Assembly: GCA_937916035.1 (NCBI GenBank)
Contig: CALGIH010000081.1
Location: 1-5,404, forward strand
Source: an uncultured Lacinutrix sp.
GTDB lineage: Bacteria > Bacteroidota > Bacteroidia > Flavobacteriales > Flavobacteriaceae
DNA: 5,404 nt
Direction: 5' to 3'
This document shows, piece by piece, positions 1 through 5,404 of this stretch; position 1 is the first letter of the stretch, and every line of letters begins with the position of its first letter. A program made the translations under genes and the position numbers. The notes beneath the pieces were generated by a model that was given only the letters and a program-made list of their open reading frames with translations, was not told the origin of the DNA and did no database searches.

Positions 1-70
1 GTATTTGTTGGTTATAAAAGTTTTCTAAAATAATTAATAATTATCATTAAGAATGTTAAAGTTTTGGTAT

Positions 71-97
71 AAAAAAAGCCAGCTTAAAAGCTGGCTT
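71..97 (-). terminator. Rho-independent terminator of the barrel gene / operon
   Basis: Read on the minus strand, this is a perfect 10-bp stem, AAGCCAGCTT (88-97) pairing with AAGCTGGCTT (76-85), around a 2-base centre. In practice it would fold as about 8 bp with a 6-base loop. It runs straight into a T tract (71-77, partly inside the stem). It starts 6 bases after the TAA stop of the outer-membrane barrel gene. This is a textbook intrinsic terminator and marks the end of the minus-strand transcription unit. The stem is symmetrical, but the plus-strand copy is followed by CATTATTTAG rather than a T run, so it should act only on minus-strand transcripts. Confidence 0.93.
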
Positions 98-103
98 CAT
101 TAT

Positions 104-2848
104 TTAGAGTTCGTATCGCAACCTAAAGGTTATAAATCGTGGTTGAATAAAGGTTTCAGACGTTGAAACAAATAGGTTATTAGCACTGTTATTAAGTTTT
201 GAATCAATATTCAATAAATTAGTGGCTCTTATTTCATATTCCCATTTAGCATCTTTGTCTTTTCTATAAGCTAAGGATGCATTCCAAGTTTCAAAGGAAT
301 CGCTGTCACCTCCCTTTGTGCTTTGACGTGTAAACGTATAATCTGTTCTAAAGGTCACTGAATCCCATATATAAGCATCAAAATCTATTGAAGGTGCATT
401 GGTATAAAAAGTTGTTTTATTAGTACCTTGATTATTTGTAGAAACACTATAACGATATCTTACCCTTAAATTTGGAGCAACTTTGTAATTAGTTCTCAAC
501 TCTGGAGTATAACTTTGTGTAAACCCCTCATTAATAGATTGTCTGTTTTGGATAAACTGATTTATTTTACTGTAATTAAAATTCGCATTTAATGTTGCTC
601 TAATTTTACCAAAAGTTCGTTGCACACGTCCAAAAGCAGAAACATTTTCATCTGCAAAATTAGAATTAAAGAAAGTGCTGGTCGTAATTACATTTTCGAA
701 ATTTGTTAAGCTTCTTATTTGATCAATGTTCTTAGAATAGGCCAGACGTCCAAATACATTAGTATAATTAAAGAGATTAAAACTAGAATACAATAAGCTC
801 AAGTTGTGTGATAAAGCATTTTGTAATTCTGGTTCTCCAAATTGAATACTATTAAAGTTGTTTAAAACTAGCCCTTGTGCTAACCTAGTCACATCTGTAA
901 ACTGATTACTCATGTCATATCTAAAGGTCAAACTTTCACTCTTCTTGAGTTGAATACGTGCTTCAAAATCCGGTAATATTCTGAAGAAATTATCTTTATA
1001 TTCTTCACCAAATTGGCTGTTTTTGTTGCCATAAGAATGTAATGAGAATCCAGGTGTAATTGTAAATTTACCTGTTTTAAGTCTATAATGAACACCTAAA
1101 TAAACATCATTAAAATTGTATTCAGTATCGTTTGCGGCGCGACCATCATTAAAAGTTGGTGTTGGGTCAAATTGCGATCCATCATCTAAAAATTGAAATA
1201 TATTAGAATTAAACTCTTGACGGCTTAAAATTGTTCCTAATGTTAAATTAAGATTACTCTTAGCATTAATAATATAATAGTAGTCAAGTTTAGCGTCGAG
1301 CTGATTTGATTTTATACGTCTATTTTGACCTAAATTATAATTATTTAGGCTAGTATTCAATCCTAAAGCATCAGCTGTAGTATCAAAAGCATCTCTGTCA
1401 TTAGGATCTAACTCATCATTATTACTAGGATCATTAACTAATAATGCATTATAAAATGGGTCTTCATCCTTTATTAGATGCTGTGCTTCAAAAGCAAATA
1501 TATTTTTGTCATTTAAAGTATAATAGTAGTCAACATTTTGATTTATACTAAAAGGAGTCGTTTCTTCCAACTGATTGGTATTTCCTAAAACTGAGGAAAA
1601 TAAGTTCTGATCTTGTGTGTCTTTAGAAATTCGTCCTAAAATATCATAATCCAATTGGTTATTTCCATTTGGTTTATAAGTTGCACTCAATTTTAACAAA
1701 CCTTGGTTGGAAGCTTCTTGACTTGTTTGTTCTGTTGCTTCATCTGGAATACCCAAATCTGAATCTGTATATTGCTTAAAACTATTTTGCTTAGATTCTA
1801 TACGACTTACATTATAAATAGCAAAACCGCTTATGTCTAACGCTTTATTAGGTGAATAGCTAAAATTTGTTGCGCCAAGCTTATTCTCAAGTTTTAACGC
1901 GTTATTTTGATTGGTTAAAAACCCTAGACTATTGTCTCCTAAATTAATATTGGTACCACTACTTCGGCTAGGTGCTGCGAATCCGAAACCTCCTCCAAAA
2001 TTTCTTAAATCTCTTGGTGTTAGTGCAACTTCTCCTGTGTTATTTAAATCACCTATAAAATTAAGGCTAAATTTAGGGCTGTAATAAAAGAGTTTTGGCT
2101 GTACTAAATATAGTCCTTCATCTGTTGAAGCGCCTCCACCAGCAGTAACATTACCAAACCAAAAACTCTCCTTCCCTTCCTTGAGCTTAATATTTAATGC
2201 AAAATTATCTTGATTATTTGTAACTCCACTTAATTGCCCTACTTCCGAATAATTACGCAGTACTTGTATCTTATCTACAGCATTCGAAGGAATATTTTTA
2301 GTGGCAAGTTTGGTGTCTCCATCAAAAAAGTCTTTGCCGTTAACCATCAACTTATTCACTACTTTACCTTCAACTTCGATCTGTCCATCTTCATTAATCT
2401 CAACGCCTGGAAGTTTTTCTAAAATATCTTCCAACTTCCTTTCCGAACCATTTTTAAATGAATCTGCATTATAAATTAATGTATCACCTTTAATGGTGAC
2501 AGGCATTTCATAAGTTAATTCAACAGCATCTAATGCGTTATCTGGTTGTAAGATAAAATCTCTTGCAATGTCTTCTTCAGTTGTCGAAATGTCTGCTTCA
2601 AAGGTTTTCATACCAATGTAACTTACTTGAAATTTATATTTGCCGTTTTCACCTAAAGAAAGAAGAAAATAACCCTTCTCATTGGTAATAGCATAAGATT
2701 CCAATGTGTTTGTTTCCTGATTTAGTGCGATAACATTTGCCAATTCGAGCAAATTACCGATACTATCTTTTACAACACCTTGAATCTTTATTTGGGCAAA
2801 AGTGATATTAACTATACAAAGCAGTACTAAAACGGCTAGTTTTTTCAT
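104..2848 (-). CDS. Outer-membrane beta-barrel protein, TonB-dependent-receptor-like, with carboxypeptidase-regulatory-like domain
   Basis: A 914-aa outer-membrane protein. Seen: a signal peptide (MKKLAVLVLLCIVNITFAQ, cleavage near residue 18). A carboxypeptidase-regulatory-like beta-sandwich follows at about 20-105 (IQGVVKDSIGN, then ITNEKGYFLLSL and VSYIGMKTFEADI). Next is a plug-like domain at about 115-225 with LEDILEKLPGVEINEDGQI, VNGKDFFDGD and AVDKIQVLRNY. From about 228 to the end there are alternating aromatic/polar strands typical of a large barrel, closing with FRLRYEL. Length and layout fit the Bacteroidota 'outer membrane beta-barrel family' (OMP_b-brl_3 type), which is related to TonB-dependent receptors. 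I see no clear TonB box, no SusC-specific features and no SusD partner, so a glycan-uptake role is not supported. The substrate is unknown. It lies 47 bases downstream of a GLPGLI gene and ends at a strong terminator, so it is the last gene of the unit. The ATG at 2846-2848 is chosen because it starts the signal peptide directly. Confidence 0.92.
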   Translation of the reverse strand: MKKLAVLVLLCIVNITFAQIKIQGVVKDSIGNLLELANVIALNQETNTLESYAITNEKGYFLLSLGENGKYKFQVSYIGMKTFEADISTTEEDIARDFILQPDNALDAVELTYEMPVTIKGDTLIYNADSFKNGSERKLEDILEKLPGVEINEDGQIEVEGKVVNKLMVNGKDFFDGDTKLATKNIPSNAVDKIQVLRNYSEVGQLSGVTNNQDNFALNIKLKEGKESFWFGNVTAGGGASTDEGLYLVQPKLFYYSPKFSLNFIGDLNNTGEVALTPRDLRNFGGGFGFAAPSRSSGTNINLGDNSLGFLTNQNNALKLENKLGATNFSYSPNKALDISGFAIYNVSRIESKQNSFKQYTDSDLGIPDEATEQTSQEASNQGLLKLSATYKPNGNNQLDYDILGRISKDTQDQNLFSSVLGNTNQLEETTPFSINQNVDYYYTLNDKNIFAFEAQHLIKDEDPFYNALLVNDPSNNDELDPNDRDAFDTTADALGLNTSLNNYNLGQNRRIKSNQLDAKLDYYYIINAKSNLNLTLGTILSRQEFNSNIFQFLDDGSQFDPTPTFNDGRAANDTEYNFNDVYLGVHYRLKTGKFTITPGFSLHSYGNKNSQFGEEYKDNFFRILPDFEARIQLKKSESLTFRYDMSNQFTDVTRLAQGLVLNNFNSIQFGEPELQNALSHNLSLLYSSFNLFNYTNVFGRLAYSKNIDQIRSLTNFENVITTSTFFNSNFADENVSAFGRVQRTFGKIRATLNANFNYSKINQFIQNRQSINEGFTQSYTPELRTNYKVAPNLRVRYRYSVSTNNQGTNKTTFYTNAPSIDFDAYIWDSVTFRTDYTFTRQSTKGGDSDSFETWNASLAYRKDKDAKWEYEIRATNLLNIDSKLNNSANNLFVSTSETFIQPRFITFRLRYEL

Positions 2849-2895
2849 GAATTTAGATTAATTGAATGGTTGAGAGTTAAGAATATTATTTACAA

Positions 2896-3696
2896 CTAAT
2901 TTCTTCTACCTCGATTGTCTCTCATTTCTTGCATTTTACCAGCAATCGTTGTTTGATAATCTTTTTTGTTAATTATTTTTCCTTTATCTGGAGCTTCAAT
3001 TTTCGTTTTTTCCTCTGGATTCATAATAATTTTGGAGCATAACAAAGTTGTATTCCCAACATTCACTTCTAGAATTAATCCTGGAAGTCCCCAATATTCC
3101 AATGGCCCTTGACTAATAGGAATTTGCGGTGAATACCAAGCGACAACTTCAGTCATCTTAACCTCCTCTTCATTTTCGTCCTCACTTGAATTACTCCAAG
3201 AAAAGTCATACCAAGAAAGGTCAGCAGAAGGGATAGAAGCCGTAGCTTTAAAACTCATGTATTTTCCTATTTGCTTAGTTTCATTAGTCATTTTCCAGTC
3301 TATAGACAGCAATGCATCTTTAACTAAAAATTGCTTGCCATAAAACTCTTGATTTTGCAATAAGGTATTTGATTTTACATTTTTATATTGTTCGCCAGGC
3401 GTAAAGTTTTTCCCCCAAGAGTCTGTAGCTCCAGACATGGCATCCAATTTTTCATCTTCTTTAAAAACAGATTCTTCCTTGTTAAACGTTAAGATGTATG
3501 TTTTTTCCAATCTGTTTTTTAAATTTTCTTGAATCTGCTTTTTTTGAGCCTCACTCATTCTAGCTCCAAAGCTACCAAGCTCCATTGTTGATTTAGAGAA
3601 GTAATATGCTTTCCCTTGAAAGTCCTGGGCTAATAATGGTAATGGCATTAGTAATACCAAAAATGCTAAACAGGTTTTAGAAAATAAATGTCTCAT
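2896..3696 (-). CDS. GLPGLI family protein (secreted), downstream paralog
   Basis: A 266-aa exported protein of the GLPGLI family (TIGR01200), a Bacteroidota family of unknown function named after its conserved motif. Seen: a signal peptide (MRHLFSK, then a hydrophobic core ending PLPLLAQ, cleavage near residue 23). The conserved N-terminal block DFQGKAYYFSK is at 25-35, EKTYILTFNKEES at 64-76, KQFLVKD at 121-127 and TKQIGKY at 140-146. The signature EYWGLPGLILEV lies at 200-211 with the GLPGLI core at 203-208. A single Cys follows in the mature part (C220, in LLCSKI), and the tail is basic (DNRGRRN). An acidic variable stretch (about 168-180, EDENEEEV) precedes the signature. The upstream neighbour is a close paralog and the downstream neighbour is the barrel gene, 47 bases away, so a shared transcript with the barrel is likely. 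By inference it acts in the periplasm or at the outer membrane with that barrel. No enzymatic motif is recognised. Confidence 0.92.
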   Translation of the reverse strand: MRHLFSKTCLAFLVLLMPLPLLAQDFQGKAYYFSKSTMELGSFGARMSEAQKKQIQENLKNRLEKTYILTFNKEESVFKEDEKLDAMSGATDSWGKNFTPGEQYKNVKSNTLLQNQEFYGKQFLVKDALLSIDWKMTNETKQIGKYMSFKATASIPSADLSWYDFSWSNSSEDENEEEVKMTEVVAWYSPQIPISQGPLEYWGLPGLILEVNVGNTTLLCSKIIMNPEEKTKIEAPDKGKIINKKDYQTTIAGKMQEMRDNRGRRN

Positions 3697-3718
3697 TATA
3701 TAATATATAAATTAATTA

Positions 3719-3743
3719 TTTTGTCTAACAAATTTAGACAAAA
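3719..3743 (-). promoter_or_regulatory. Perfect inverted repeat upstream of the second GLPGLI gene (operator-like hairpin)
   Basis: TTTTGTCTAA (3719-3728) and TTAGACAAAA (3734-3743) are perfect 10-bp complements around the 5-base centre CAAAT. The element sits 22-47 bases upstream of the ATG at 3696. The minus-strand copy is not followed by a T run, so a terminator between the two GLPGLI genes is less likely than an operator or a leader hairpin. It overlaps two promoter-like boxes, which favours an operator. An attenuation-type role for readthrough from the upstream paralog cannot be excluded. Confidence 0.55.
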
Positions 3744-3746
3744 GTA
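3739..3746 (-). promoter_or_regulatory. Candidate Bacteroidota -7 promoter box (TACTTTTG)
   Basis: On the minus strand this reads TACTTTTG, an exact match to the TAnnTTTG -7 consensus of Bacteroidota housekeeping promoters. It would put transcription start near 3732, about 36 bases before the GLPGLI start codon. A second exact match, TAAATTTG, lies at 3729-3736 inside the inverted repeat. Neither has a good TTTG -33 element at the usual 17-21 base spacing, so the call is tentative. Confidence 0.4.
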
Positions 3747-3798
3747 AAACAAAAATGCACTGTTTACCATAACATTAACATATAAAAAAGTGAGTTTA

Positions 3799-4674
3799 TT
3801 AGTTGTTACGTCTTCCGCCTCCATCACGTCCTCTTCCACGGAACATTTCGCTCATTTCTTCCATTTTCTTTTTTACTATTTCAGAATACTCTGCTTGAGT
3901 AACTTCTTTTCCTTTTGAAGGCACCTTTATTTCTTCTTTTTCGTTAGGGTTCATTACAATTTTTGAACACAAAATTGTAGTTCTTCCAGAACTAACTTCC
4001 AAAATTAAACCTGGAAGCCCCCAATATTCTCCTGGCCCCTGATTAATTGGAATTTGTGGTGTATACCATGCAGTAACAGTTTGCTCTTTTGGTATTTCAA
4101 TCTCATCCATTAGGTTATCTGTTTTAGTTGAATCCTTAACTTTTTCATTATTATCGTCTCTATTTCTTCTTCTAGCACTCATAAAATCTGTATCATCTAG
4201 CTTTTTTACAGCTGTGGCTTTGATCGCTAAATACTTTCCTATTTGTTTGGTTTCAGCCGTAATAACCCATTCTAATTTTTGCAATTCGTCATTAACTAAA
4301 AATTGCTTTCCAAAAAAGTCATTTTCAACCATCAGTTTATTCTCCTTGACGTTTTTGTATTGGTCTCCTCCAGACATTGACATACCTCCAAAACGCATAC
4401 CTCCTGCACCTGGAGCCTCTAACTTTTCTTCTTCTTTATAAATAGATTCTTCTTTATTAAAAGTTAGAACATAAGTTTTCTCGAACATGCTTTTCATTCT
4501 GTCAGCTATCTGCTTCTTTTGCTGATCATTCATTTCTCTACCACCAAAGTTCTCCATATCCATTGTAGTTTTAGAGAAATAATAAGCTTTTCCTTGAAAA
4601 TCTTTTTGAGCAAACATTGACACTGTAAGGAACATTAAAATGGCACTTACAATTATTTTAGAATATGATTTCAT
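3799..4674 (-). CDS. GLPGLI family protein (secreted), upstream paralog
   Basis: A 291-aa GLPGLI-family (TIGR01200) protein and first gene of the minus-strand group. Seen: a signal peptide (MKSYSKIIVS then a hydrophobic core, cleavage near A22 in SMFAQ). DFQGKAYYFSK is at 25-35, EKTYVLTFNKEES at 65-77 and KQFLVND at 123-129. EYWGLPGLILEV is at 216-227 (GLPGLI core 219-224), with a single Cys at 236 (ILCSKI). It parallels its downstream neighbour block by block, so the two are tandem paralogs. It differs by a Gly/Met-rich insert at about 88-104 (GGMRFGGMSMSGG), a longer highly charged linker at about 157-198, and an RG-rich basic tail (RGRGRDGGGRRNN). Methionine is frequent (18 of 291 residues). 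The gene ends in two tandem TAA codons, and there is no convincing terminator before the next gene. Function unknown. The Met cluster could bind a soft metal such as copper, but that is speculation. Confidence 0.93.
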   Translation of the reverse strand: MKSYSKIIVSAILMFLTVSMFAQKDFQGKAYYFSKTTMDMENFGGREMNDQQKKQIADRMKSMFEKTYVLTFNKEESIYKEEEKLEAPGAGGMRFGGMSMSGGDQYKNVKENKLMVENDFFGKQFLVNDELQKLEWVITAETKQIGKYLAIKATAVKKLDDTDFMSARRRNRDDNNEKVKDSTKTDNLMDEIEIPKEQTVTAWYTPQIPINQGPGEYWGLPGLILEVSSGRTTILCSKIVMNPNEKEEIKVPSKGKEVTQAEYSEIVKKKMEEMSEMFRGRGRDGGGRRNN

Positions 4675-4697
4675 AGTATGTAGTCTTATATTTTAAA

Positions 4698-4715
4698 GTA
4701 AAAGTAGCTTTTTAC
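4698..4715 (-). promoter_or_regulatory. Possible promoter region of the GLPGLI pair (TACTTTTA within a short inverted repeat)
   Basis: On the minus strand TACTTTTA (4699-4706) matches TAnnTTTG at seven of eight positions, 25 bases before the ATG at 4674. It lies inside a short inverted repeat, GTAAAA / TTTTAC with a 6-base centre. The only TTTG upstream (4737-4740) is about 30 bases away, too far for a standard -33 element. A promoter is expected here because the GLPGLI gene is the first intact minus-strand gene, but the exact position is weakly supported. Confidence 0.3.
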
Positions 4716-4781
4716 CACACATAAGACCTGAATAGTCAAAGTTAGTTTAATGCTTAAATGTTAAATTATTCTTAAAAATCT

Positions 4782-4868
4782 TTATTTACCATCACCAATT
4801 CTTACCTCAATATTCTGTCCAGCACCTCGCTCACTACTTTTTACATAACGCTTGTTAATCTCATAAAG
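4782..4868 (-). pseudogene. Possible 3' remnant of an unidentified minus-strand gene
   Basis: Read on the minus strand from 4868, there are 28 sense codons followed by TAA at 4782-4784. They encode a protein-like sequence with LYEINKRY, KSSERGAGQNIEV and a final RIGDGK. Its amino-acid composition and hydrophilic C-terminal end resemble genuine protein. In contrast, the plus-strand reading of the same bases (rich in S, T, L and I) does not align well to a response regulator. The frame extends upstream only to a TAA at 4902-4904, into sequence that clearly codes on the other strand. I do not recognise the family. A caution: its codons lie exactly opposite the plus-strand frame, a register in which antisense readings often look protein-like by chance. 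Confidence 0.35.
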
Positions 4869-5045
4869 CACAAAAATGAAGCACTTGATCGCTCTATAAT
4901 TTTAAATAAACTTTGGGGAACTAATGGTTCTTTTTCGGCAAGAAGCATCGCTGTTTTTATTTCTAAGCTTCGCAAAAAATTAAAACAAGATGAAAACATT
5001 GAGATCATAAATGTTCGTGGTCTTGGTTACAAACTAATTTGCTGA
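4857..5045 (+). pseudogene. Response regulator remnant: C-terminal OmpR-type winged-helix domain only
   Basis: The last ~60 codons of an OmpR/PhoB-class response regulator, ending at TGA 5043-5045. Seen in order: HKNEALDR (end of helix 1 and turn), SIILNKLWG, SFSARSIAVFISKLRKKLK (recognition helix) and ENIEIINVRGLGYKLIC (C-terminal hairpin, the wing). The match to flavobacterial winged-helix domains is strong from about 4869 onward. Before that, the expected helix-1 segment is one residue short and the residues diverge. The open frame runs back only to TAA 4773-4775 and contains no ATG, GTG or TTG codon. The ~120-aa receiver domain with its phosphorylated Asp is absent, and the space to the left is occupied by the GLPGLI gene. 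The fragment is therefore most likely a truncated, non-expressed pseudogene. A chimeric assembly join is the main alternative. Confidence 0.78.
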
Positions 5046-5079
5046 AAAATGGTTTGATTTTTGTACTTTCCCACTTCAA

Positions 5080-5404
5080 ATGAAGTACATCAAATACATT
5101 TTCATATTCATCAGTGCTTTATTATTTTCACAAAATAGTATAGATGTTCAGTTAATTGAAAAATCAAAAATACAAGCAAACAACATTATTGGTTTTGATA
5201 GTTTCAAAAACCTTATCTATAGTCAAAACAATTCGCTTGTCATAAATAGATCTTCAGGAACTATAACGTATAGTAATTTACAATTAGGGGAAATTTTTTC
5301 TGTCAACGCATTTAATCCTTTAAAAATAAATTTATTTTACAGAGATTTTGGTACTGTAATGATTTTAGATAATCGCCTATCTGAGGTTACAAAAATCAAT
5401 TTCA
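5080..5404 (+). CDS. Secreted conserved hypothetical protein, N-terminal part (runs off the window)
   Basis: Starts at ATG 5080 and stays open to the window edge, giving 108 codons with the C-terminus missing. Seen: a clear signal peptide (MKYIKYIFIFISALLFSQ). A mature region follows in which short hydrophobic strands alternate with turns: NNIIGFDSFKNLIYSQNNSL, then SSGTITYSNLQLGEIFSVNA, then FNPLKINLFYRDFGTVMIL and DNRLSEVTKINF. The repeated 'value, turn, strand' rhythm suggests a beta-propeller-like envelope protein. This resembles conserved flavobacterial hypothetical proteins, but I know no named function. It begins 34 bases after the response-regulator remnant, so in the ancestor it was probably the next gene in the same transcription unit. 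If the remnant has lost its promoter, this gene needs another one, and I see no good -33/-7 pair in the short gap. Confidence 0.85.
   Translation, partial: MKYIKYIFIFISALLFSQNSIDVQLIEKSKIQANNIIGFDSFKNLIYSQNNSLVINRSSGTITYSNLQLGEIFSVNAFNPLKINLFYRDFGTVMILDNRLSEVTKINF

Noticed and set aside
1..70. AT-rich inverted repeat ATAATT-AAT-AATTAT and possible promoter-like TTTG near the left edge
   Set aside because: Short AT-only repeats are expected by chance at this base composition, and no gene start or end is visible in these bases to anchor a role.
2234..2422. A 62-codon plus-strand open frame inside the barrel gene
   Set aside because: Antisense to the well-supported plug domain of the barrel protein; no recognisable protein features.
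104..2848. SusC-type glycan receptor of a polysaccharide utilisation locus
   Set aside because: No SusD-like neighbour, no glycoside hydrolase and no clear TonB box; the plug and barrel look like the general barrel family instead.
3782..3792. T run on the minus strand after the upstream GLPGLI stop, as a possible terminator
   Set aside because: No stem of any strength precedes the run, so readthrough into the next GLPGLI gene is more likely.
4214..4441. A 75-codon plus-strand open frame inside the upstream GLPGLI gene
   Set aside because: Antisense shadow of conserved GLPGLI-family coding sequence; Ser/Phe-rich composition typical of an antisense reading.
5053..5070. TTTG ... TACTTTC as a promoter for the secreted hypothetical gene
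   Set aside because: The two elements are only 7 bases apart, against the usual 17-21, and the -7 box is one base short of the consensus.

Overview
The window is AT-rich DNA that looks like a marine or soil Flavobacteriia genome (phylum Bacteroidota). The reasons are two GLPGLI-family proteins, an outer-membrane barrel protein with a carboxypeptidase-regulatory-like N-terminal domain, TAnnTTTG-type promoter boxes, start codons without strong Shine-Dalgarno sequences, and a response-regulator fragment most like those of flavobacteria.

Left and centre (about 71-4674, minus strand): three genes read right to left. In order of transcription they are a GLPGLI-family protein (291 aa), a second paralogous GLPGLI-family protein (266 aa), and a 914-aa outer-membrane beta-barrel protein of the TonB-dependent-receptor-like type. 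A strong intrinsic terminator (71-97) closes the unit 6 bases after the barrel gene's stop codon. The gap between the second GLPGLI gene and the barrel gene is 47 bases with no promoter visible, so they are probably co-transcribed. The 102-base gap between the two GLPGLI genes holds a perfect 10-bp inverted repeat overlapping two TAnnTTTG boxes, so the second gene may have its own regulated promoter. All three proteins carry export signals. The reading is an envelope system in which one outer-membrane barrel works with two secreted or periplasmic GLPGLI partners. The molecular function of GLPGLI proteins is not known to me.

Right (about 4782-5045): a damaged stretch. The plus strand carries the last ~60 codons of an OmpR-type response regulator (winged-helix DNA-binding domain), with no receiver domain and no ATG, GTG or TTG start anywhere in the open frame. 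Immediately to its left, the minus strand reads like the last ~29 codons of another, unidentified protein. This looks like a rearrangement or deletion junction joining the 3' ends of two genes.

Far right (5080 to the window end, plus strand): the start of a secreted conserved-hypothetical protein, cut by the window edge.

Bases 1-70 hold no gene that I can support. No RNA gene, CRISPR array, insertion sequence or replication origin was seen.
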